A stretch of 42,492 nucleotides of DNA, taken from a virus. The notes below the pieces were generated by a model that saw only the letters and a list, made by a program, of their open reading frames with translations, searched no databases and was not told the DNA's origin. Both the position numbers and the translations under genes were made by a program. Positions 7,596 to 13,640 of the stretch are shown here, one piece after another; position 1 is the first letter of the stretch, and every line of letters begins with the position of its first letter. The stretch lies in IMG/VR virus record IMGVR_UViG_3300021142_000066, positions 1-42,492 of that record; one strand, given 5' to 3'.

Positions 7596-7696
7596 AACTT
7601 TCGTGCATTTGGGTGTAATTCGTTGGGTATCAATGCGTTACGTGTGGTAACATGGTTGTAATGGGTATTTGCGGGAATTTGTATGTTAATGTTTTG

Positions 7697-8533
7697 TTAA
7701 CTATTGGCACTTGATTTTCTCCAGTCCTCGAATGTTACCGGCTCCAACCCGTTAGCGTTTCTTTTTGTGGAAAAAGCTGTATATTGTATTCTTTCCTCCA
7801 TTGTTGGTGGATTTGCGCTCGTGTCGCTCAGGAATTCGAGGTCATATTTGCCGTTGCATATTTGTACCATTTTAGTTGCGTAATAAGATACCCAATCCCA
7901 GTAATCCGACTCTGTTTCAATTGGGCGGAAATGTGGGTACTGAGGAGTGTGTGCTGCGAAATACATGAACGGTGTAATTTCGCGAGGTGTTACCTCTCGT
8001 GGTGTCTGTTGCGTTTCAATTCTCTTCCAGTTCTTATGAGCTTCGCAAAGTTCCGTTCCTTCGATTGCGTTATTATAGCAAACAGAGATTGCGCACTTTT
8101 TATGCATTTGTGAATAGTCTGCAGCATTTAACTCTTGAATTACGCTGTCAGGCAATTCTACAAATTCAAAAGGTTTTTCTGCTGATGTAATTTCAGCCTC
8201 GTTATTGTAATGCTCTTCCATTTGACTTTCTTCAATATGATGTTCGCAATACTCTTGGTCAACAGCAACTTCTCCGCATCCTTCATGTTTGCATGGATAA
8301 ACTGGAGTTGTGAAGTCTCCTGATTTTGCAAGTCTTGTAACCTCTTTCCAATATGGAGTAAAGCAATTTTCAGCAAGATATCTTGCTTGCCATGCAGTTT
8401 CCAAACTGTTGTAAATTGGAGACTCTTGGTCAAGTGTGTAATCATGTGTATCTCCAATAATAAGTGATCGCTGTGGTTCTGGATAAAGATTAATAACTTC
8501 TCTCCTTGTCATAATAGTTGCGTACTTCGCCAA
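7697..8533 (-). CDS. Protein with two Cys-Cys-Cys-His zinc knuckles, unknown function
   Basis: A 278-residue protein, last gene of the early module. Two similar short metal-binding motifs are visible: CKHEGC followed by 9 residues and CEHH (about residues 81-100), and CAISVC followed by 10 residues and CEAH (about 147-166). The same C-x4-C-x10-C-x2-H pattern occurs in the small protein at 8835-9107. The C-terminal third has aromatic-rich segments (ESDYWDWVSYYATKM). No family recognised; binding to nucleic acid or protein through the zinc knuckles is a guess. It overlaps the upstream small gene by 44 bases. Confidence 0.75.
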   Translation of the reverse strand: MAKYATIMTRREVINLYPEPQRSLIIGDTHDYTLDQESPIYNSLETAWQARYLAENCFTPYWKEVTRLAKSGDFTTPVYPCKHEGCGEVAVDQEYCEHHIEESQMEEHYNNEAEITSAEKPFEFVELPDSVIQELNAADYSQMHKKCAISVCYNNAIEGTELCEAHKNWKRIETQQTPREVTPREITPFMYFAAHTPQYPHFRPIETESDYWDWVSYYATKMVQICNGKYDLEFLSDTSANPPTMEERIQYTAFSTKRNANGLEPVTFEDWRKSSANS

Positions 8534-8708
8534 GTTGTTTTAGTATTTGATTGTATTGGGTTTCTTTTAGTGAATGAGTCTCGCTTGGGCCAACAAGTGT
8601 CCACATTTTTATTTGTGGATAAATTCTATTAGAGGTTCTTACAAAAACATGATTTCCGTTACTGTCATAGTGAGTTTCTGTAAACTCTTCGCTTGGTTCT
8701 TCTTGCAT
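8490..8708 (-). CDS. Small ETQY-motif protein, copy C
   Basis: A 72-residue protein. Residues 29-60 contain IYPQIKMW, then SLKETQYNQILKQL, which match the PQxKxY and LTETQY segments of the two upstream small proteins. It appears to be the third, most diverged member of a tandem family. It overlaps the upstream gene by 70 bases and the downstream gene by 44, unusually long overlaps that suggest duplication with later frame drift. Function unknown. Confidence 0.6.
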   Translation of the reverse strand: MQEEPSEEFTETHYDSNGNHVFVRTSNRIYPQIKMWTLVGPSETHSLKETQYNQILKQLGEVRNYYDKERSY

Positions 8709-8854
8709 ATATTATAAAATTTATAGTATTGAGTTTCTGTTAGTTGCTTTACCTGTCCATCAGCACAAAGATAGTATTTTTTATTTTGCGGAAGAGGAAG
8801 ATTTACTCCATCGCAAAGACTATCATTTACTGGTTTATAAAATGTTATTTTCAT
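8639..8854 (-). CDS. Small ETQY-motif protein, copy B
   Basis: A 71-residue protein with NLPLPQNKKYYLCADG and then VKQLTETQYYKFYNI, the same two blocks in the same order as its neighbours. The last 20 residues overlap the next gene in another frame and look unconstrained. The ATG lies 20 bases inside the end of copy A. Function unknown; paralogous to 8490-8708 and 8835-9107. Confidence 0.65.
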   Translation of the reverse strand: MKITFYKPVNDSLCDGVNLPLPQNKKYYLCADGQVKQLTETQYYKFYNICKKNQAKSLQKLTMTVTEIMFL

Positions 8855-9107
8855 TTAACAAATTTAAAATGTAATAGTATTGAGTTTCTGTTAATTCTAT
8901 TACTTTTTCAGGAGCAATCAAAATGAATTTTTGTTCACTCTCTTTAATTCCAGTATCAATAAAGTATTTTTCTTTTTGCGGAAGAGCGTTAATCCTTTTT
9001 GCATCGGACTCAGAAAACATAAATAATATTTCGTGAGCTAAGCATCTTGTTGATTTTCCTGTTGCCTTTTCCATACACCCAGGAATTAAGCATAGTTCAT
9101 TATTCAT
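8835..9107 (-). CDS. Small zinc-knuckle plus ETQY-motif protein, copy A
   Basis: A 90-residue protein combining an N-terminal C-x4-C-x10-C-x2-H knuckle (CLIPGC to CLAH, residues 5-24) with the ALPQKEKYF and ELTETQYYYILNLL blocks at 41-85. It therefore links the zinc knuckles of the 278-residue protein with the ETQY family, as if all four genes came from one duplicated ancestor. Its ATG overlaps the stop of the upstream gene by four bases. Function unknown. Confidence 0.75.
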   Translation of the reverse strand: MNNELCLIPGCMEKATGKSTRCLAHEILFMFSESDAKRINALPQKEKYFIDTGIKESEQKFILIAPEKVIELTETQYYYILNLLNENNIL

Positions 9108-9412
9108 TTAACCTCCTTCATGTTTTTAGTTCCTAAACAAAGTGGTTCAATTCTAATTGGTGGGCAGTGCAGTCCGTTAATATACTGGTTTAAAACGTGT
9201 TTTCCTCTAAAATAAGAGTTTTCACGTTTACAACCACATAACTTGCATTCATAGTGTTTAGTTAACCATCTGCCTTCACGAGTTTCATCTCCTTTTACCC
9301 AAACATGCTTAATTGGCGCATCTGTTGAAAGTTGTAAATCGCATGTATGTCTTCTTGAACTATCTCCGGTTTCGTCGACTTCGTCGCATGCTTTACAGTT
9401 ATTCTTTCTCAT
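9104..9412 (-). CDS. Small Cys-rich zinc-ribbon-like protein
   Basis: A 102-residue protein with CKACDE near the N terminus, a His-x-Cys, then HYECKLCGCKRENSYF around residue 54, which looks like the second half of a zinc ribbon. Many phages carry such small proteins in early operons. It overlaps both neighbours by a few bases, so it is part of a coupled operon. Function unknown. Confidence 0.7.
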   Translation of the reverse strand: MRKNNCKACDEVDETGDSSRRHTCDLQLSTDAPIKHVWVKGDETREGRWLTKHYECKLCGCKRENSYFRGKHVLNQYINGLHCPPIRIEPLCLGTKNMKEVK

Positions 9413-9611
9413 ATGTAACTGATATTAAAATATAGTTAATAATCTCAACAGAGTAAACGAGGTACGCTTTCTCTATTTCTTTCTGAAGCTTTAAAATGTC
9501 GCTGTAAATAATCTTGTGTTTAAAACTTCGATAGTAATTAGACATTTTTATAGTTCCTGACATTGTTTCCAAATAAGAATAAGAAACAAAATAATTATAT
9601 GTTTTACGCAT
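9399..9611 (-). CDS. Small hypothetical protein
   Basis: A 70-residue protein beginning MRKTYNYFVSYSY with alternating hydrophobic and polar residues, then a helical middle (SDILKLQKEIEKAY) and a final strand-like segment (VEIINYILISVTYE). This strand-helix-strand pattern is common in small uncharacterised early phage proteins. It is the first gene after the 9.63-9.66 kb operator-like inverted repeat, so its promoter and control site probably lie there. Confidence 0.65.
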   Translation of the reverse strand: MRKTYNYFVSYSYLETMSGTIKMSNYYRSFKHKIIYSDILKLQKEIEKAYLVYSVEIINYILISVTYEKE

Positions 9612-9632
9612 GATTGAAACGTTTTAAAATGC

Positions 9633-9664
9633 CCGTGAAACGTTGTTTTGCGCCCGTTTCACGG
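9633..9664. promoter_or_regulatory. Inverted repeat CCGTGAAACG / CGTTTCACGG, candidate operator
   Basis: Two perfect 10-bp arms (9633-9642 and 9655-9664) separated by 12 bases, in the gap between the XRE regulator gene and the 9399-9611 gene. The arm contains the half-parS word CGTGAAAC and belongs to the CCGTGRAAC motif family found in other intergenic gaps. The adjacent XRE regulator is the obvious candidate binder; host ParB is the alternative. Confidence 0.55.
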
Positions 9665-9735
9665 CATGTATTAATGTTTGTGTATGTTTGTATTGTTTTG
9701 GGTTTGATGGCCGTAAAGCGTCCCGTATTACGTTT

Positions 9736-9948
9736 TTAATAACCGCCCAAAAGGTCATTAGGAGTACAATTAAGAGCCTTGCATATTTTAGAAAAAGTTT
9801 TAATATTTGTTGTTTGAACAGAGTTTTCAATAGTTGAAATATTTGCTCTGTTACAGCCTATTAATGTTGCAAGGTCTTTTTGAGTCATACCTAATGATGT
9901 TCTTCTGTTTTTAAGATTTTTAGCAAAAAACTTTTCATTGTAATTCAT
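9736..9948 (-). CDS. XRE-family (Cro/CI-type) helix-turn-helix regulator
   Basis: A 70-residue single-domain DNA-binding protein. The five-helix Cro/CI fold is readable: LKNRRTSLGMTQKDLATLIG (helices 1-2), CNRANISTIEN (recognition helix), TTNIKTFSKICKALNCTPNDLL (helices 4-5). No dimerisation or protease domain, so it is a small Cro-like repressor rather than a CI with autoproteolysis. It is placed between the decayed helicase paralogue and the operator-like repeat at 9633-9664, which it may bind. Confidence 0.9.
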   Translation of the reverse strand: MNYNEKFFAKNLKNRRTSLGMTQKDLATLIGCNRANISTIENSVQTTNIKTFSKICKALNCTPNDLLGGY

Positions 9949-9949
9949 A

Positions 9950-10516
9950 CTATTTTAGTTTATATTTGTTATATAATTCTCCCCACAACTCTTTTTTGTC
10001 AATACTATTATACAGTTCAAAGTTAATCGACTTAACTTTTAATGTATAAATATGAGCAGCCCAGTTAAAGCTGTAAAAAATGGTTGTTCCACAAAGATTA
10101 ATTAGGCGCTTTTCAGGCTCATGCTCTGTATATCCGTCAAACACTTTTTCTTTTATCCTGAACTGGTCTCCATAAGCTATTTTTTTGTACTTATTCCAGT
10201 CACAAAGTCCAGAATTACACCAAATAAAATCCTCGTACAACTCTTCTTTTTGTTGAAGACCTTGAATTGTTGTGCCAAATGGACTTAGCTTCCAAAGAAA
10301 CTCTTCTGTTTCGTCTGGTTTTTGTCCTATCAGTACCAAAATCCTATGATTTGGCTGATAAAACAGGCTTTTAACGCAAAGTGATAGCCATTCTTCTAAT
10401 TGAGTATCTGCTGCAATGTTATTTTCGCAGTTAATTGACTCTTTTAGAGCCTTTATACAGCCTTTTCCTACTGGAAACGATGCCATTTGAGCACGTAGTT
10501 CCTCGTGTTTTCCCAT
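9950..10516 (-). CDS. P-loop-less paralogue of the phage VirE-type helicase domain
   Basis: A 188-residue protein that follows the ATPase domain of the 13636-15825 primase-helicase. The clearest match is INFELYNSIDKKELWGELY (164-182) against INQELYNTIDKKEMMMEAY. INLCGTTIFYSF (139-150) matches IAVLCGTSNTYQW, and EEWLSL (41-46) matches PEWVKY. At the Walker A position the helicase has LLGKRHGSGKT while this protein has LIGQKPDETEE, and the Walker B LLLDDE is replaced by FIWCNSG. ATP binding should be lost. It may act as a regulatory or structural partner of the helicase, or be a decaying duplicate; the frame is intact. Confidence 0.65.
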   Translation of the reverse strand: MGKHEELRAQMASFPVGKGCIKALKESINCENNIAADTQLEEWLSLCVKSLFYQPNHRILVLIGQKPDETEEFLWKLSPFGTTIQGLQQKEELYEDFIWCNSGLCDWNKYKKIAYGDQFRIKEKVFDGYTEHEPEKRLINLCGTTIFYSFNWAAHIYTLKVKSINFELYNSIDKKELWGELYNKYKLK

Positions 10517-10586
10517 AACTTGTTATTAGTATTAGTATTAATGCACTTATTAGTGCCGTTATTGCAAGTTGTAATATGCAAATCAT
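10431..10586 (-). CDS. Possible 51-residue membrane protein, overlapping
   Basis: Starts at an ATGA overlap with the stop of the 10583-10738 gene, so translational coupling is likely if it is real. Residues 4-22 (ILQLAITALISALILILI) form a membrane segment, followed by a basic tail. It overlaps the 5' end of the next gene by 86 bases in another frame, which lowers confidence. Confidence 0.35.
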   Translation of the reverse strand: MICILQLAITALISALILILITSYGKTRGTTCSNGIVSSRKRLYKGSKRVN

Positions 10587-10738
10587 AACCTATCAATTTT
10601 TTTCTGTTTATACTCGTTATACTTTTGTTTGTCTGTTTTTCTGCTACTTATCATCAGGTCAAACGAAACAACGCAAAACATACCAATAACAAACCCAAGT
10701 ACAAAAGTCCAAACTAAAAGTTCAATTCCTATTTCCAT
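10583..10738 (-). CDS. Small single-span membrane protein (51 residues)
   Basis: A short gene filling the gap between 10516 and 10745. One membrane segment (LLVWTFVLGFVIGMFCVVSF, residues 7-26) is followed by a charged Lys-rich tail (SSRKTDKQKYNEYKQKK), the inside-positive pattern of a small inner-membrane protein. ATG start seven bases after the stop of the upstream gene. Function unknown; early phage membrane peptides often modify the host envelope or exclude other phages. Confidence 0.65.
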   Translation of the reverse strand: MEIGIELLVWTFVLGFVIGMFCVVSFDLMISSRKTDKQKYNEYKQKKIDRL

Positions 10739-10744
10739 AAAATA

Positions 10745-11017
10745 TTAGTTTAAAATGTAATCAAGAACTTTCTTTTTTGCGGATAAATCCCTCATTTGCC
10801 TCGCAGTATCAGCAGTTCCATCGTTAAACTTTGCTGCATCTGAGCCAACACGAGGTTTGATTTTTGATATTTGCAGTTCAATTGCTTCAAGTTGTTCGCG
10901 AAGATAAAACTCATTATACGATTTAACTAAAAGCAAAGCTAATTGATAGAATTTTAATTGAGGCTTTAAGTGCCTGTAAAATTCTATATCAGATTGTATT
11001 TGTTGCTGAGATTTCAT
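10745..11017 (-). CDS. Small helical hypothetical protein
   Basis: A 90-residue, almost entirely helical protein: QQQIQSDIEFYRHLKPQLKF, then a LREQLEAIELQISKIKPR segment and a charged C-terminal helix. Coiled-coil assembly is likely. No family recognised. Its start overlaps the end of the upstream gene by 29 bases. Confidence 0.65.
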   Translation of the reverse strand: MKSQQQIQSDIEFYRHLKPQLKFYQLALLLVKSYNEFYLREQLEAIELQISKIKPRVGSDAAKFNDGTADTARQMRDLSAKKKVLDYILN

Positions 11018-11321
11018 TTTTAAGTTCTTTTATTAGTTCAATAATAAGTATTCTAACATGAACACTTGAAGACCTCCATCTATCTTTTTTACCTCCAATT
11101 TCATTAAAGTTTATAAAAAACTTTTGAAGTATGTAATCTGGTTCGCATTGAGCTATAAACTCTTTAAAGTTTTTTCCAAAAGCTCTCCAGGAGTACCCGT
11201 ATAATCCCCAGTCTGATTGAAGGAATAAATCTCCTTTGTTATTAAAGCAGAATATACCGTAACTTGAAATTGGATGGTCAATGTGGTATGTTTCTGCTTT
11301 ATCTTTAGTAATTTGTACCAT
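10989..11321 (-). CDS. Hypothetical early phage protein
   Basis: With the ATG at 11321 (MVQITKDKAETYHIDHP) the protein has 110 residues. A longer frame from a TTG at 11357 would run through the tRNA-like element at 11335-11379 and is not chosen. The segment GDLFLQSDWGLYGYSWRAFG, then KEFIAQCEPDYILQKF, is a recurrent pattern in small early phage proteins of unknown role. No motif of known function. Confidence 0.7.
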   Translation of the reverse strand: MVQITKDKAETYHIDHPISSYGIFCFNNKGDLFLQSDWGLYGYSWRAFGKNFKEFIAQCEPDYILQKFFINFNEIGGKKDRWRSSSVHVRILIIELIKELKNEISATNTI

Positions 11322-11334
11322 AAAATAAATTTTG

Positions 11335-11379
11335 TAGCTCATTTGGACTTGAACCAAATGACTGCCTACCAGTGAGCTA
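11335..11379 (-). ncRNA. tRNA-like minihelix 1 (acceptor stem plus T arm, no anticodon arm)
   Basis: On the minus strand: TAGCTCA, a 14-base linker (CTGGTAGGCAGTCA), T-stem TTTGG, seven-base T-loop TTCAAGT, CCAAA, then TGAGCTA pairing with the first element over 7 bp. The geometry is that of the top half of a tRNA, with a canonical TTCRA loop. There is no anticodon arm and no CCA end. It fills the gap between two early genes, 13 bases before the next start. Two more elements of the same design are at 18006-18048 and 20462-20506. Confidence 0.6.
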
Positions 11380-11574
11380 ATTTAACAAATATTCATCAAA
11401 AGAAAACATAACGGTTACAACGCAGTTAAGTTTGCATATGTACTTATACCATCCTGTTGAGTTTCTAAATTTTAGAGCGTTATTATAAGACTCAATAGAG
11501 CATTCAAATGAAGTTAAGTAAACGTACATATCCAGTATTTCACTGTACATATACTTTCTAACATTTACCTTCAT
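11377..11574 (-). CDS. Small hypothetical protein
   Basis: The ATG at 11574 (MKVNVRKYMYSEILDMYVY) gives 65 residues and overlaps the stop of the upstream gene by 17 bases; the longer frame to 11679 would overlap by 120 and is rejected. Rich in Tyr, Cys and hydrophobic residues, with no known motif. Its TAG stop lies in the first strand of tRNA-like element 1. Confidence 0.6.
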   Translation of the reverse strand: MKVNVRKYMYSEILDMYVYLTSFECSIESYNNALKFRNSTGWYKYICKLNCVVTVMFSFDEYLLN

Positions 11575-12148
11575 TTTTATACCACCTCCATCCGGTAAAT
11601 TTGCCATCTTTCCAAAATCCCCAGTTTCTACGGCGTTTAAATGTGATAAATAAAGTCCAGCAAGGTATTGGAGCTTCATCCGCTCCGCAAAGGTGTATTG
11701 AGTGCTTATGTTCAGCTTTGCGTTTAATTATATCTCCTTCGCTAAAAATCTCTGCCACGGTTTCGGTCAACTCAAAATAACAACCTTTAAGTATTAAGCT
11801 TATACTGTCCCAAGGATTGTCATGAAGGCAATCGGTATCAGACTTTAAAAACTTGTGAACCTTTATTCCTAACCAAGGAGTATTAAAAATTGTATAACGA
11901 ACTAAAAGTCCATTTCCAATTACTTTTCGAGAAGGGCCTGACCAATCACTTTCTTTTTTGTGGATAGAATTTTTTGGAGCAACAGCAAGAAAATCATTTC
12001 CAATTAACTTAAGTTCAAAGTCTTGGCCTTCTTTATAAACTTTCATATCCTCTAAATCTAATGATTTGTGGACAAAGAACGAAATCTGAGAACCTGTTAC
12101 ATAAGTACTTGATAACAGGTTTAGCTTTTTGTAGTATTTGTAGAACAT
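11558..12148 (-). CDS. Cupin-like phage protein
   Basis: A protein of up to 196 residues with the signature of a cupin-like family common in phages: KVHKFLKSDTDCLHDNPWDS, ISLILKGCYFE, then IIKRKAEHKHSIHL, and the closing CWTLFITFKRRRNWGFW. In related proteins the first block reads LHDHPWDF, with histidines that could bind metal; here the second His is Asn. Function in phages is unknown. The start is uncertain: the ATG at 12148 overlaps the upstream gene by 28 bases, and an internal ATG (MKVYKEGQDF) is also possible. Confidence 0.7.
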   Translation of the reverse strand: MFYKYYKKLNLLSSTYVTGSQISFFVHKSLDLEDMKVYKEGQDFELKLIGNDFLAVAPKNSIHKKESDWSGPSRKVIGNGLLVRYTIFNTPWLGIKVHKFLKSDTDCLHDNPWDSISLILKGCYFELTETVAEIFSEGDIIKRKAEHKHSIHLCGADEAPIPCWTLFITFKRRRNWGFWKDGKFTGWRWYKNEGKC

Positions 12149-12303
12149 GGCTCAGCGTCAGTTAAATGTATCAGATGCGCATTAAGGAAACCTGCAATAT
12201 ATCCTCTTTGAGCTTCTGTGTTTTTTGGGAATAGTTTTTTAGCTTGAATTTTTGCAGCGTTAGTTACAAGCAATTCGTAATCTTCAAGGCTTATTGGCTT
12301 CAT
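12121..12303 (-). CDS. Small hypothetical protein
   Basis: A 60-residue protein (MKPISLEDYELLVTNAAKI, then AQRGYIAGFLNAHL). It resembles the small helical proteins often found beside replication genes in phages. Its ATG shares a base with the stop of the 12303-12482 gene (TAATG), so it is translationally coupled to it. Function unknown. Confidence 0.65.
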   Translation of the reverse strand: MKPISLEDYELLVTNAAKIQAKKLFPKNTEAQRGYIAGFLNAHLIHLTDAEPCSTNTTKS

Positions 12304-12482
12304 TACTGTTTATTTTGAGACAATAAAGACAAGGCTCTTGAATAGGTTGTATCAGTAGCCTTTACCTGATATCCTGGGTTTTGTCTGCTTATATCATGAA
12401 ATAGTTCGCGACCTTCTTCGTTTAGTCTTTTAGCTATAATCATAGAAAGCATAACCCAATCTGAAAATTTTCTTGTGTCCAT
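12303..12482 (-). CDS. Stand-alone PriCT-like mini-protein (59 residues)
   Basis: A short gene between the DnaQ-like exonuclease and the 60-residue protein. Its sequence, FSDWVMLSMIIAKRLNEEG followed by RELFHDISRQNPGYQ, lines up with residues 213-260 of the phage's own primase-helicase (YQEWLKIGFAFVHQFGENG, then RSYFHRISELDNKY), the PriCT-type linker between primase and helicase. A free copy of this linker could compete with or bridge the primase. Frame intact, ATG start, coupled to the next gene through TAATG. Confidence 0.7.
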   Translation of the reverse strand: MDTRKFSDWVMLSMIIAKRLNEEGRELFHDISRQNPGYQVKATDTTYSRALSLLSQNKQ

Positions 12483-12484
12483 AG

Positions 12485-13075
12485 TTATTGTAGTTTAATT
12501 ATTCCAAGTTTAACCATCTCAAAAAAGCAATCTTTGCAAGCGATTACATCATTCATTGCATCGTGCGCCCCTTCAAAACCACGACCAAATAACTTTTGAT
12601 GTACCTCTTCAAGTTTTGGCCATTTATATTTACCGTACGAACCAGGTAATTTGCAGTAATCTGTACCAGAGTCTTTTGTGCAAATCTTTTTAATTTCTGA
12701 ATGAGGGCCAGTTATTTGAGCGCGATAAAGTTCGCTCATTATAATTGGCATGTCGTAAGACATATTATGAGCAACAAGATAATCGCATTCTTTTTTGTAA
12801 ATTAAAAAGTCAACCAATAGCTTTTTAATAGGCTCTCCATACAACTCATTATCTTTTGTGGAAAAGCCATTTTTAACCCAAAATTCTCCATCAGGAATAA
12901 CCCATCCGTCAGGTTTTACTAACTGGCAACTACGTGCAATTTCTTCTCCTGTTTCGTCAGTCATTAACCAAGCTAACTGAATTATTCTTGGCCAATTGTC
13001 AACATCTTTATAAGATGCTTTATAGTTTTTTGGAAGGCCTGTAGTTTCTGTGTCAAAAAATAAAAAGTAAGGCAT
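12485..13075 (-). CDS. DnaQ-like 3'-5' exonuclease (DEDDh)
   Basis: A 196-residue exonuclease with all DEDDh motifs: FFDTETTG (Asp8, Glu10), VAHNMSYD (Asp108), and GAHDAMNDV (His171, Asp176). This family supplies proofreading or single-strand trimming. No phage DNA polymerase gene was recognised here, so it may act with the host polymerase or in recombination. It follows the 94-residue gene by one base and belongs to the replication operon. Confidence 0.92.
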   Translation of the reverse strand: MPYFLFFDTETTGLPKNYKASYKDVDNWPRIIQLAWLMTDETGEEIARSCQLVKPDGWVIPDGEFWVKNGFSTKDNELYGEPIKKLLVDFLIYKKECDYLVAHNMSYDMPIIMSELYRAQITGPHSEIKKICTKDSGTDYCKLPGSYGKYKWPKLEEVHQKLFGRGFEGAHDAMNDVIACKDCFFEMVKLGIIKLQ

Positions 13076-13076
13076 T

Positions 13077-13361
13077 TTATTGGTATTTAGTTATTTGTTC
13101 AATCTCGGAGATTTTAAGTATTTTAGTTAATGCTTGCTTTTGGTTAAGCATTCTTGCATTATTAAACATTACTTCGCGCCCAGAAGAAACGAAACGATAC
13201 ATTCCTTTACTTGCAAGTTCTGCAAAATCTGGCAATATTGCAAACTTTCCGTACATTGGCTGTAGCATTTTTAAATATACCCTGCAATATGACTGCGAAG
13301 TTACGCAATCAGTAACCTGTAGTTTTATTTCTTCTGGACGAGTAAGGAGCTTTTGTGTCAT
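13077..13361 (-). CDS. Hypothetical protein in the replication operon
   Basis: A 94-residue protein with no recognised motif: MTQKLLTRPEEIKLQVTD, a middle segment with GKFAILPDFAELASKG, and a helical end. Its stop is one base before the exonuclease start region and its own start shares a base with the upstream stop, so it is tightly coupled to both neighbours. Confidence 0.7.
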   Translation of the reverse strand: MTQKLLTRPEEIKLQVTDCVTSQSYCRVYLKMLQPMYGKFAILPDFAELASKGMYRFVSSGREVMFNNARMLNQKQALTKILKISEIEQITKYQ

Positions 13362-13546
13362 TATTTAGTAATTTTAATTTCGTAATTAATAGTTTCTTTA
13401 GCAAGCCAAACGTGGTTTTTAATCTTATCGAGTACTAAATTAGTATCTTTTGCATGTTTATTAGATAAAATAGCTTTTATTTTTTTAATATCTTGGCTTA
13501 TTTTATCAAGATGATGCAAGCATTCTTCCCTTTCTTTAATAGTCAT
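13361..13546 (-). CDS. Small coiled-coil protein
   Basis: The ATG at 13546 (MTIKEREECLHHLDKISQD) gives 61 residues, mostly one charged helix with a hydrophobic heptad pattern. A longer frame to 13585 exists but begins within the promoter-like sequence upstream and is not chosen. First gene after the promoter-like repeat at 13573-13640. Function unknown. Confidence 0.65.
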   Translation of the reverse strand: MTIKEREECLHHLDKISQDIKKIKAILSNKHAKDTNLVLDKIKNHVWLAKETINYEIKITK

Positions 13547-13572
13547 AGTTTTGTGATTTATTGTTTGAGGGC

Positions 13573-13608
13573 ACAAGTTATGCAAAATTGTGTTAAATAA
13601 ACGTTAAA
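13573..13608 (-). promoter_or_regulatory. Candidate early promoter
   Basis: On the minus strand TTTAACGTTTATTTAACA is followed by CAATTTTGCA and then TAACTTGT, which resembles the Bacteroidota -7 box TAnnTTTG. The same arrangement, with a better -7 box, precedes the 21494-21757 gene. It would drive the genes from 13546 leftwards. Confidence 0.5.
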
Positions 13609-13622
13609 CGGATTAAAAACAT

Positions 13623-13640
13623 TGTTAAATAAACGTTAAA
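13623..13640. repeat. 18-bp repeat TGTTAAATAAACGTTAAA (direct copy of 13591-13608)
   Basis: An exact second copy, 32 bases from the first, reaching into the last codons of the primase gene. A third copy with one difference is at 21798-21815. The spacing of about three helical turns suggests a regulator contact or a doubled -33 region. Confidence 0.7.

Larger units (their letters stand above)
7075..7696. other. Candidate replication origin: diverged inverted duplication around an A+T-rich core
   Basis: A 622-base gene-free region. Two arms of about 130 bp, roughly 7200-7335 and the reverse complement of 7520-7645, carry the same elements in the same order. The elements are a GTAAC...TTGATA...CAACG imperfect palindrome, GTGGTAACATA...TTTCCTACCAC (7257-7285 and 7567-7595), a second palindrome (7289-7313 and 7537-7565), and ATGTATTAACAT. 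Between them lies a very A+T-rich segment of about 180 bases. Repeated protein-sized palindromes flanking an unwinding-like core, at the junction of early and late modules, is what a phage origin looks like. Late promoters may also lie here. Confidence 0.65.

Noticed and set aside
7203-7641. dif or Xer recombination sites in the origin-like region
   Set aside because: The palindromes have a suitable size, but they do not match a dif consensus I know, and the phage encodes no tyrosine recombinase.
9624-9830. 68-codon minus frame overlapping the XRE gene
   Set aside because: Runs through the operator-like repeat and overlaps the clear helix-turn-helix gene in another frame.
11322-11357. N-terminal extension of the 10989-11321 gene from a TTG
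   Set aside because: The extension runs through the tRNA-like element, and a normal ATG follows.
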